From: an uncultured Lachnospiraceae bacterium
Lineage (GTDB): Bacteria > Bacillota > Clostridia > Lachnospirales > Lachnospiraceae
Reading direction: 5' to 3'
NCBI GenBank assembly: GCA_902803745.1
Contig: CADCRB010000052.1
Location: forward strand, 1 to 8,117
Length of the DNA stretch: 8,117 bases
The position numbers and the translations under genes were made by a program. The notes below the pieces were generated by a model. That model saw only the letters and a program-made list of their open reading frames with translations, had not been told where the DNA came from and searched no databases. Positions 1 through 5,969 of this stretch are shown piece after piece; within the stretch, counting starts at the first letter, position 1; the number at the start of each line of letters is the position of its first letter.

Positions 1-763
1 CTGCAAGCTGATAGGGAGATTTGACGGAAAGAGCCGTCATGGTATCCTTATACTCCCTTGCAGTGAGCTGTCCCTCGGATCTCCCGCCGAAATTCTCCAT
101 TATAGCCGACATATAATCATCAATTATGATGATGTTATCTACTTTGATATCTCCAAGATATAGATCCTTGAAATAATCAAGCTCGTTTGCGACCATCTCG
201 CCTATTATAGTCTCATAATCCGAATATACAGGCTCCATTTCCCTTAGTTTGGTCCTGATGCGGAGCGTTCCCAGATGAAGATTGACTGTCGTGACAAGAT
301 GACCCATGTCAAAAAGGGTGATCTGGCTTGATCCACCGCCAATATCCACGAAAGCTGTACCGGTCTTTATGTATTTTTCAAAGCCGATCTTAAGAGCAGC
401 TCCTTTGTATTCGAGAAATCTCTGTTCGGAATTGCTTAATACCGTAACCCTTATACCTGTTCTACGCTCAATCTGATCAAGTACAGCTCCTGTATTGGCA
501 ATCTCCCTGAATGCCGAGGTCCCATAGGAAAGATAATCCGTTACTCTGTATGTTTCCATTGATCTGCGGAAACCCTTCAGTATTTCGCACAGCTCATCCA
601 TTTTTTCACGGCTTATCATGTGATTATGAAACGTATCATTGCCGATATCTATCCTGTGCCTGATACAATCGATCTCCTTGATCCCGGTCTTGCCACCGAA
701 TTCAAATATCTTCATACAAAGCTCATATGAACCTACATCGATCGCTGCAAATAACTTTTTCAT
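1..763 (-). CDS. Ppx/GppA-family phosphatase (exopolyphosphatase / pppGpp phosphohydrolase), 3'-truncated by window edge
   Basis: Only the first 254 codons are present; the frame is still open at the left edge. The sugar-kinase/actin-like ATPase fold signatures of the Ppx/GppA family are visible. The N-terminal phosphate-binding segment is AAIDVGSYELCMKIFE (residues 6-21). YGTSAFREIAN lies at about 80-90, a SNSEQRFLEYKGA segment at about 110-122 holds the likely catalytic Glu113, and the second phosphate loop FVDIGGGSSQITLF is at 138-151. Family members hydrolyse terminal phosphate from polyphosphate or convert pppGpp to ppGpp in the cytoplasm; the visible part cannot separate these. The ATG at 763 is preceded by AAGGA (771-775) at a 7-base spacing. 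It lies 55 bases after the DUF815 ATPase stop with no convincing terminator between, so co-transcription is plausible. The family assignment is firm; the exact substrate is not. Confidence 0.9.
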   Translation of the reverse strand, partial: MKKLFAAIDVGSYELCMKIFEFGGKTGIKEIDCIRHRIDIGNDTFHNHMISREKMDELCEILKGFRRSMETYRVTDYLSYGTSAFREIANTGAVLDQIERRTGIRVTVLSNSEQRFLEYKGAALKIGFEKYIKTGTAFVDIGGGSSQITLFDMGHLVTTVNLHLGTLRIRTKLREMEPVYSDYETIIGEMVANELDYFKDLYLGDIKVDNIIIIDDYMSAIMENFGGRSEGQLTAREYKDTMTALSVKSPYQLA

Positions 764-818
764 TCTTTTTTCCTTTTTTATAACGCGTGGTTTTTAAGAT
801 CCCTTCAGGATCAGTCAT

Positions 819-2105
819 TTATCCGGAATACGGATGCTTTGAGATAATGTGGTCGATAAATTGCGAAGCAGTACGCCCTGACAATCCCCCATGTTCGATT
901 TCCCATTGGTTGGCTGCAAGAAGAAGCTCGTTCTCATCTATGGATAGATTTTTTCTTTTAGCCAGCTCGGTAACAATATTCTTAAATTCTTTCTGGGTCG
1001 GCTTGCCATAATATATTGCTATACCGAATCTGTGATACAGGGAAAGCTTTTCCTCGACAGTATCACTCTCATGTATGTCATCGTTTTCTCCACGGTCAAG
1101 CTTATCCCTGAAACCTTCATGTATGAGATGCCTTCTGTTGGATGTAGCGTAGATCAGTACATTATCGGGTTTCTTTTCAAGGCCGCCTTCAATTATGGCT
1201 TTCAGGTATTTATATTCTGTCTCCTGATCTTCAAAAGAGAGATCATCCATATAAATGATAAATCTGTAATTTCTGTCCTTCAGTCTGGCCATTATATCAT
1301 TGAGAAACCGGAACTGATGCTTGTAGATTTCAATGATGCGTAAACCGTCTTCATAATATCGGTTCATTATACCCTTGATCGATGAAGATTTCCCTGTGCC
1401 GGAATCTCCATAAAGAAGACAATTGTTTGCAGGCATTCCTCTGAGGAAGGCTTCCGTATTGTCAATCAGTTTTTGCTTTTGGATTTCATAGCCTACAAGA
1501 TCGTCAAGGCTGATATGGGCTACTCTTTTTATCGGCTCAATCTCAAAGGAATTCTCGGTTAGGCTTTCATGTATTTTGAATGCCTTATGAAGTCCGAAAA
1601 GGCCTACACCATAATCCTTATAAAATGCCTCTATCAGAGATTTCATTTCGGATGGATCTGATGAAGCGGCAAGAGAATCAGCAAGCGCAGCTATCCTGTC
1701 ACGGATCCTTTTATTGAACATCTTCCCTTCATCATTCATATCAAAGGACACCAGCGGAGAATAACACTCGATTTTATATTTTCTGTCAATATCTTTAAGA
1801 TCAAAATAAAACATCTGATAAAAGATGTCTATATCATGGAGGGCTGTTTCATTGATTGTGCCATCAATATGCCCTCTTATCTCACAGGACCTGGAGAATG
1901 CATTCTCGTTATTTGCCAGAAGATAAGTGAGATATTTATGCCATAGATTACCCGTAAAGCCAAGCTCGCAGGCCATGGTTACAAGAGATCCGGCAGTTTC
2001 ATATGCCAAAGACATACTACCCTCACCCTCAAAAAGCGTGATCAGGGAGTCAAGCAGCTTCTGTGATCTGAAATTTCTGTACAAGATCAATTCGTCAGAT
2101 ATCAT
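819..2105 (-). CDS. DUF815-family AAA+ ATPase
   Basis: The 428-residue protein has an N-terminal helical region (about 1-195) typical of DUF815 proteins, including a GNLWHKYLTYLLANNENAFS segment (53-72). A P-loop ATPase domain follows. Walker A is GDSGTGKS at 233-240, Walker B is IIYMDDLS at 283-290, and a sensor-1-like YATSNRRHL lies at 319-327. A C-terminal GGLSGRTASQFIDHI (406-420) is likely the sensor-2 region. DUF815 proteins are predicted cytoplasmic ATPases resembling DnaA/IstB-type AAA+ proteins; their cellular role is not established and I do not assign one. The ATG at 2105 has no Shine-Dalgarno sequence: the upstream 30 bases are A/T-rich and contain TATAAT (2113-2118) only 7 bases away. 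No other in-frame start lies upstream. Met31 (position 2015) follows GAGGG tracts and is an alternative start, but the first 30 residues look family-like, so I keep the long form. Confidence 0.88.
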   Translation of the reverse strand: MISDELILYRNFRSQKLLDSLITLFEGEGSMSLAYETAGSLVTMACELGFTGNLWHKYLTYLLANNENAFSRSCEIRGHIDGTINETALHDIDIFYQMFYFDLKDIDRKYKIECYSPLVSFDMNDEGKMFNKRIRDRIAALADSLAASSDPSEMKSLIEAFYKDYGVGLFGLHKAFKIHESLTENSFEIEPIKRVAHISLDDLVGYEIQKQKLIDNTEAFLRGMPANNCLLYGDSGTGKSSSIKGIMNRYYEDGLRIIEIYKHQFRFLNDIMARLKDRNYRFIIYMDDLSFEDQETEYKYLKAIIEGGLEKKPDNVLIYATSNRRHLIHEGFRDKLDRGENDDIHESDTVEEKLSLYHRFGIAIYYGKPTQKEFKNIVTELAKRKNLSIDENELLLAANQWEIEHGGLSGRTASQFIDHIISKHPYSG

Positions 2106-2112
2106 ACTAATG

Positions 2113-2118
2113 ATTATA
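2113..2118 (-). promoter_or_regulatory. Possible -10 box for the DUF815 ATPase gene (near-leaderless)
   Basis: TATAAT on the minus strand ends 7 bases before the ATG at 2105. Transcription would therefore begin at or within a few bases of the start codon. The expected -35 position falls in the terminator stem and its T-tract and matches TTGACA poorly. No Shine-Dalgarno sequence is present. The box is seen directly; its function is inferred and not certain in such A/T-rich DNA. Confidence 0.4.
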
Positions 2119-2131
2119 ATACAAAATAATG

Positions 2132-2161
2132 AAAAAAAGGAGTCGCAAAATGCGACTCCTT
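2132..2161 (-). terminator. Intrinsic (Rho-independent) terminator of the secreted repeat-protein gene
   Basis: Read on the minus strand, an 11-base-pair perfect stem (arms 2151-2161 and 2137-2147) with a 3-base loop runs into seven consecutive T residues (2132-2138, of which the first two overlap the stem). It begins 32 bases after the stop codon at 2194. The T-tract exists only in the minus orientation, so it ends transcription of the repeat-protein gene before the DUF815 gene. Confidence 0.9.
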
Positions 2162-2193
2162 AAAAATCTTATATCAGTAACTTATCCTGGTTA

Positions 2194-2790
2194 TCAGAAC
2201 AGTGCCAAATATGCTTTTACAGCCTGGAGAACTTTGATCCTCTCCTCTTCCCTGGCTTTAGCAATTGCAAGCTGTGAATCCTGGAAAGCCTTGATGCGAG
2301 CGAAATTCTCTGCCTGAGCCTTAAGACCAGCCTCGCGCTGAGCTACGCCAAGAGCGATCTGACTCTGCTGGAAAGCTGCGATGCGGGCAAAATTCTCTGC
2401 CTGAGCCTTAAGACCAGCTTCACGCTGTGCCTTGCCAAGCTCGATCTGACTCTGCTGGAAAGCTCTGATACGCTCAAAGTTAGCTGCTTCTGCTGCCTTG
2501 CCGGCTGCTGCTGCTGCCTGGCCCTTAGCGATCTCGCTTGCCTGGAAAGCTGCGATGCGGGCAAAATTCTCTGCCTCTGCTGCCTTGCCGGCTGCTGCTG
2601 CTGCCTGACCCTTAGCGATCTCGCTTGCCTGGAATGCTGCAAGCCTCTCCTGATATGCAACATAATCAGCAAGCCTCTTCTCCTGCTCTGCCCTTGCTGC
2701 TGCAACCTCCTCAAGAGGTCCTGCAAAGACAGGAACCGATGCCAGCACAGTGATTGCCAGCGTGACCAAGATAAGTGATAACTTCTTCAT
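2194..2790 (-). CDS. Secreted alanine-rich protein with five 29-residue repeats (unrecognised family)
   Basis: I do not recognise this 198-residue protein. Residues 1-23 form a classic Sec signal peptide: MKK, a hydrophobic core LSLILVTLAITVLASV, and a likely cut after VFA. The mature part is about 30 % alanine, rich in Glu, Lys, Arg and Gln, and has no Cys, Trp, Met, His or Thr. From residue 47 to 191 a 29-residue unit repeats five times, with the aromatic of the AFQ-S motif at positions 53, 82, 111, 140 and 169. Units 1-2 carry a KGQAAAAAGKAAEA tail; units 3-4 carry an AQREAGLKAQAEN tail; unit 5 is diverged and highly charged. The pattern predicts long helix, possibly coiled coil. No lipobox, LPXTG or transmembrane anchor is seen, so it is probably released. 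AGGAGG lies 10 bases before the ATG. The gene stands alone between its own promoter and terminator, which suggests strong independent expression. Function is unknown. Confidence 0.88.
   Translation of the reverse strand: MKKLSLILVTLAITVLASVPVFAGPLEEVAAARAEQEKRLADYVAYQERLAAFQASEIAKGQAAAAAGKAAEAENFARIAAFQASEIAKGQAAAAAGKAAEAANFERIRAFQQSQIELGKAQREAGLKAQAENFARIAAFQQSQIALGVAQREAGLKAQAENFARIKAFQDSQLAIAKAREEERIKVLQAVKAYLALF
2218..2652 (-). repeat. Five tandem 87-bp coding repeats (29 codons each)
   Basis: Units read 2652-2566, 2565-2479, 2478-2392, 2391-2305 and 2304-2218. Units 1 and 2 share a 65-base core with only two differences by eye. Units 3 and 4 are identical over their last 27 bases (minus-strand sense) and similar elsewhere. 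The start of unit 2 and the start of unit 4 share a 21-base block not kept in unit 3, which gives a mosaic look. Every unit is an exact multiple of three, so copy-number change keeps the frame. Confidence 0.9.
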
Positions 2791-2800
2791 TGTTTCTTCT

Positions 2801-2806
2801 CCTCCT
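2801..2806 (-). promoter_or_regulatory. Ribosome-binding site of the repeat-protein gene
   Basis: Perfect AGGAGG, 10 bases before the ATG at 2790. It fixes the start and, with the promoter, suggests high expression. Confidence 0.9.
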
Positions 2807-2837
2807 GAAAATGGATTAGTATTTTACAAGCGCTATT

Positions 2838-2867
2838 ATTGTACCCCCGACATATCTGAAATGTCAA
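2838..2867 (-). promoter_or_regulatory. Sigma-A-type promoter of the repeat-protein gene
   Basis: A consensus TTGACA (2862-2867) and TACAAT (2838-2843, one mismatch to TATAAT) are separated by 18 bases on the minus strand. This predicts a start near 2831 and a leader of about 41 bases before the ATG at 2790. It is the best-looking promoter in the window. Confidence 0.85.
2849..2865. promoter_or_regulatory. Candidate operator: 17-bp imperfect palindrome inside the promoter
   Basis: The plus-strand sequence GACATATCTGAAATGTC pairs with itself at 7 of 8 positions around a central T. It fills most of the spacer and overlaps four bases of the -35 box, the position expected for a dimeric repressor or a spacer-binding regulator. 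The symmetry is seen directly; the operator role is inferred and no regulator is encoded nearby. Confidence 0.45.
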
Positions 2868-2882
2868 TATATAGTTTGGTTT

Positions 2883-3332
2883 TTATTTGTTATCATATTC
2901 AGTTTCGCAATATTTGCATCTGTAAGTGGCATTTTGGGCGTCTGTCAGCACAAATATCTGGTCCAGCCCCTGCTCTATTGATGAAATACATCTGGGGTTT
3001 TTGCATTTGATTATATTCTTTACTTCTCTTGGAAGAGGAAGCTTCGGTTTATCTATGATCTCCCCGTCCTTTATCACATCTATGGTTGCATTGTGATCGA
3101 GAAGGCTTATTATATCGAGATTGAAATTATCTATGGAAGTTTCAACCTTGATTATGTCTTTTTTGCCCATTTTCCTGGAAGAGGCATTTTGAATTACCGC
3201 TACCGAGCAGTCAAGCTTGTTAAGTCCCATGTCGTGATACAGCATCAATCCGCGGCCGGGTCTTATATGATCGATCACAAACCCCTCTTCTATTTTTCCT
3301 ACGTTCAGCTTATATTTTATTTTTTCTGCCAT
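2883..3332 (-). CDS. pyrI: Aspartate carbamoyltransferase regulatory subunit PyrI
   Basis: A protein of 149 residues, the usual size for PyrI. It binds nucleotide effectors and, through a zinc site, docks to the PyrB catalytic trimers. The N-terminal allosteric domain carries VIDHI (19-23) and a KMGKKDIIKVE segment (about 55-65). The C-terminal zinc domain has the four ligand cysteines as CKNPRC and CKYC (Cys110, 115, 139, 142). I place the start at 3332 (MAEKIKYK) because GAGG (3340-3343) is 7 bases from it. The ATG at 3338 forms an ATGA overlap with the pyrB stop but has the GAGG only one base away; it would add Met-Ile. Either start implies translational coupling to pyrB. No terminator hairpin is seen after the stop. 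Confidence 0.95.
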   Translation of the reverse strand: MAEKIKYKLNVGKIEEGFVIDHIRPGRGLMLYHDMGLNKLDCSVAVIQNASSRKMGKKDIIKVETSIDNFNLDIISLLDHNATIDVIKDGEIIDKPKLPLPREVKNIIKCKNPRCISSIEQGLDQIFVLTDAQNATYRCKYCETEYDNK

Positions 3333-3334
3333 GA

Positions 3335-4258
3335 TCATACCTCAACATTGATGCCAAGGAGCATCAGTATCAGAGCCATCCTTATATACATCCCGTTCTG
3401 TACCTGGTCAAAGTATTTTGCTCTCGGATCATTATCAACCTCGACTGATATTTCATTTACTCTGGGCAGGGGATGCAGCACTATCATGTCATCTCGTGCC
3501 AGTTCCATTTTTCTGCTGTCAAGGATATAGTAATCCTTCAGCCTTACATAATCCTCCTCGTTAAAGAAACGCTCTTTCTGAACTCTGGTCATATACAGTA
3601 CGTCAAGCTCAGGCAGCGCGTCTTCAAGCCGTGTTACTTCCTTGTATGGAGCACCTTTATCAGAATCAAGCTCCTCAGTCATATAATCTGGGAGCTTAAG
3701 CTCATCAGGTGAAATGAAGACAAAACTGATATTGTCATATCTTAAGAGCGCGCGGATGAGTGAATGGACCGTACGTCCGAATTTAAGATCACCGCACATT
3801 CCTATCTTAAGTGAAGAAAGCCGTCCTTTTGATGATCTTATAGTCATCAGATCTGTAAGTGTCTGAGTGGGATGCTGATGACCTCCGTCTCCGGCGTTGA
3901 TCACGGGGATGCTCGAAAACTGGGCTGCGACCATAGGAGCGCCTTCCTTAAAATGTCTCATGGCAGCTATGTCTGCAAAACAGGAAACGACCCTTATCGT
4001 ATCTGCAACGCTTTCACCCTTGGCAGCAGATGACGACATAGCGTCCGCAAAGCCCATGGTCTTTCCTCCGAGATGCAGCATTGCAGCTTCAAAGGAAAGC
4101 CTGGTCCGGGTGCTCGGTTCATAAAATAAAGCCGCAAGTATCTTTCCGTCACAGACATGCGAATATTTCTCAGGATACTTCCTGATATCCTCTGCTGTAT
4201 TCATCAGATCCTCAAGCTCTTCGACCGTTAGATCCAGCGGTGTCATTAAATGACGCAT
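3335..4258 (-). CDS. pyrB: Aspartate carbamoyltransferase catalytic subunit PyrB
   Basis: A protein of 307 residues, normal length. It condenses carbamoyl phosphate with L-aspartate to N-carbamoyl-L-aspartate, the first committed pyrimidine step. Carbamoyl-phosphate-binding STRTR is at 49-53. The 80s loop has Lys80 in AKGES, then MRH at 100-102, the active-site histidine in HQHPTQTL (His129), GRTVHSL (Arg162), aspartate-binding TRVQKERF (Arg225) and HPLPRVNE (262-269). All expected catalytic residues are present. The start at 4258 follows GGGAGG (4265-4270) at a 6-base spacing, and that site lies inside the 3' end of proA. The proA stop is one base upstream, so the two are likely translated together. 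The partner pyrI overlaps its stop. Confidence 0.97.
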   Translation of the reverse strand: MRHLMTPLDLTVEELEDLMNTAEDIRKYPEKYSHVCDGKILAALFYEPSTRTRLSFEAAMLHLGGKTMGFADAMSSSAAKGESVADTIRVVSCFADIAAMRHFKEGAPMVAAQFSSIPVINAGDGGHQHPTQTLTDLMTIRSSKGRLSSLKIGMCGDLKFGRTVHSLIRALLRYDNISFVFISPDELKLPDYMTEELDSDKGAPYKEVTRLEDALPELDVLYMTRVQKERFFNEEDYVRLKDYYILDSRKMELARDDMIVLHPLPRVNEISVEVDNDPRAKYFDQVQNGMYIRMALILMLLGINVEV

Positions 4259-4259
4259 A

Positions 4260-5510
4260 TCAAACCTCCCTGCACTGTCCGGTTCCCCTTATCTGGTATT
4301 TATATGATGTGAGAGCCCTGAGTCCCATAGGTCCTCTTGCATGAAGCTTCTGGGTACTGATCCCGATCTCTGAACCGAAACCAAACTCATAACCGTCCGT
4401 AAATCTTGTGGATGCATTCCAATATACACAGGCCGAATCGACCTCATCCAGAAACTTTTCGGCATTCTCCCTGTTTTCAGTAATAATGGCTTCCGAGTGG
4501 CTGGTTGAATAATTATTGATATGTTCGATCGCGTGATCGATATTATCCACAAGCTTTACGGAAATACAGGGCCCCAGATATTCTTTTTTATAATCCTCTT
4601 CGGTGCAGGGCGCAATTCCTTCCTCAATCTCACGTACATCATCGGCACCTCTCATTTCAACATTTTTTGAGGACAGCCTTTCATATATCCTGGGAAGTAC
4701 CTTGTCTGCCACAGCTCTGTGGATAACGAGGGATTCAGCTGCATTACATACACCGAAACGCTGTGTCTTCGCATTATCGATGATATTAACTGCCATATCA
4801 ATGTCTGCGCTTTCATCTACATAGATGTGGCAGTTCCCGACCCCTGTTTCTATTACCGGCACAGTGGCATTCTCAACCACCGTCTGTATGAGCCCTGCTC
4901 CTCCTCTTGGGAACAGCAGATCGATATACTGGTTCATTTTCATAAACTGGGTTGCGGTTTCCCTCGAAGTATCAGTTACGATAAGTATCACATCATCCGG
5001 AAGTTTCTCTTTTTCCAGAGCACTTCTTATATAGTTGACAATGGCTTTGTTTGAATTAATGGCATCAGATCCTCCCCGGAGGATGCAGGCATTTCCTGAT
5101 TTGAAACAAAGAGAAAATGTATCCGAGGTGACATTAGGTCTTGATTCATATATGATACCGATAACTCCCATTGGGATGGTTATTTTGTCTATATGAAGAC
5201 CATTGGGGCGGATGTAATTTTCTATGATCTCTCCGACCGGGTCTTTAAGCTCGGAAACCTGTATGATCCCCTTAGCCATGTTGTCTATCCTGTCGTTTGT
5301 AAGCATCAGCCTGTCGATCAGAGCTTCTCCGACACCCTTGGCTCTTGCATTCTCTACATCGATCTGATTGGCAGACAGTATCTCGGATGCATTCTTCCTG
5401 AGAGCATCAGCGGCTGCCCGAAGTCCCAGATTTTTAGATGCCGGATCAAGATGGGCGAGTACCTCAGCAGCTCTTTTTGCCCTGACACCTAATGATTCAA
5501 GATAATCCAT
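4260..5510 (-). CDS. proA: Gamma-glutamyl phosphate reductase ProA
   Basis: A protein of 416 residues, the standard ProA length. It reduces gamma-glutamyl phosphate with NADPH to glutamate-5-semialdehyde in proline biosynthesis. The aldehyde-dehydrogenase-like fold shows YESRPNVTSDTFSLCFKSGN (121-140) and LRGGSDA (144-150). The catalytic cysteine is Cys255 in RFGVCNAAES, and the C-terminal signature HARGPMGLRALTSYKY is at 390-405. The ATG at 5510 follows a GAGGTG site about 5 bases upstream. The gene lies just after rnpB. No clear promoter is visible in the 63-base gap, so it may depend on read-through past rnpB or on a weak promoter. The usual partner proB (glutamate 5-kinase) is not adjacent; pyrB and pyrI follow instead. 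Confidence 0.97.
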   Translation of the reverse strand: MDYLESLGVRAKRAAEVLAHLDPASKNLGLRAAADALRKNASEILSANQIDVENARAKGVGEALIDRLMLTNDRIDNMAKGIIQVSELKDPVGEIIENYIRPNGLHIDKITIPMGVIGIIYESRPNVTSDTFSLCFKSGNACILRGGSDAINSNKAIVNYIRSALEKEKLPDDVILIVTDTSRETATQFMKMNQYIDLLFPRGGAGLIQTVVENATVPVIETGVGNCHIYVDESADIDMAVNIIDNAKTQRFGVCNAAESLVIHRAVADKVLPRIYERLSSKNVEMRGADDVREIEEGIAPCTEEDYKKEYLGPCISVKLVDNIDHAIEHINNYSTSHSEAIITENRENAEKFLDEVDSACVYWNASTRFTDGYEFGFGSEIGISTQKLHARGPMGLRALTSYKYQIRGTGQCREV

Positions 5511-5573
5511 GCTTTCACCTCTCTTTTCATTAAAAGTAACGGTGGTTATATTTGATATATGATTTCAGAAAAA

Positions 5574-5927
5574 TAAGTGAGCCTGTAAGCCGGGTTATGT
5601 ATCACTTTCGTGATGATGATGATCTATCTTGGCCGTCCGTTACCGGAAGGCTCGAGCGATCTACCTGGAAACAGGTCGGGCAAACCTATGGTCTCCTGTT
5701 TGATCTTGCTCCGGATGGGGCTTGCACTGCCATCTTTGTTACCAAAGACGCGGTAGTCTCTTACACTGCCGTTTCACCCTTGCCGCAAATAATGCGGCGG
5801 TCTGTTCTCTGTTGCGCTTTCCCGCGGGTCACCCCGGGCGGACGTTATCCGTCATCCTGCCCTGTGGAGCCCGGACTTTCCTCGGCATGACAGATACCCG
5901 TCATGTCGCCATCATCCGGCTCACTTA
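5574..5927 (-). ncRNA. rnpB: RNase P RNA, bacterial class A
   Basis: The catalytic RNA of ribonuclease P, which trims the 5' leader of precursor tRNAs. On the minus strand the 5' conserved block GAGGAAAGTCCGGGCTCC lies at 5883-5866 and the 3' block ACCCGGCTTACAGGC at 5595-5581, together forming the P4 core. The ends pair as P1: TAAGTGAGCC (5927-5918) with GGCTCACTTA (5583-5574), giving a 354-base RNA. A P3 hairpin is at 5886-5905. GGGTGAAA and CCCCATCCGGAGCAAG blocks match the class A pattern, and a GAAA-tetraloop hairpin at 5601-5614 fits P19. T residues follow P1 (5569-5573), so P1 may help form the 3' end. The motif just before P4 reads ACATAA rather than the more usual ACAGAA. Confidence 0.96.
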
Positions 5928-5934
5928 AGGATTA

Positions 5935-5963
5935 ATTCTAACATATAATGCTGAATATATGAA
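5935..5963 (-). promoter_or_regulatory. Promoter of rnpB
   Basis: An extended -10 TGTTAGAAT (TAGAAT core at 5935-5940) is preceded after 17 bases by TTCATA (5958-5963, four of six matches to TTGACA). The predicted start, 7 bases past the -10, coincides with the first paired base of the RNase P P1 helix near 5927. This independent agreement supports the call. Confidence 0.72.
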
Positions 5964-5969
5964 ATATCA

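Noticed and set aside
798..812. Small inverted repeat (GATCC-TGAAG-GGATC) between the DUF815 gene and the Ppx/GppA gene
   Set aside because: The stem is only 5 bp and is followed by TTAAAAACC rather than a T-tract, so it is not a credible terminator.
2218..2652. Regularly spaced direct repeats that could suggest a CRISPR array
   Set aside because: The 87-bp units abut without unique spacers, are in frame with a secreted protein, and no cas genes are nearby.
2343..2726. Second minus-strand open frame (127 codons, Arg/Gln-rich) inside the repeat gene
   Set aside because: It is a frame shadow kept open by the low-complexity 87-bp repeats; the other frame has a signal peptide, AGGAGG and promoter.
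4719..5054. Plus-strand open frame of 111 codons opposite proA
   Set aside because: Antisense shadow of a clearly conserved gene with no start signals of its own; the same holds for the other plus-strand frames opposite pyrB, pyrI, the kinase and the Nif3-family gene.
5511..5573. A/T-rich gap before proA searched for a promoter or a PyrR-type attenuator
   Set aside because: Only weak -10-like matches without a fitting -35, and no antiterminator/terminator pair; the gap is too short for a PyrR leader.
5552..5890. Plus-strand open frame of 112 codons
   Set aside because: It lies entirely opposite the RNase P RNA, whose conserved blocks and terminal P1 pairing explain this stretch; no ribosome-binding site or family features.
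5941..5969. Possible ATAATG...CATTAT hairpin as terminator of the Nif3-kinase unit
   Set aside because: A 6-bp A/T-rich stem with a long loop and no T-tract; the stretch is better explained as the rnpB promoter.
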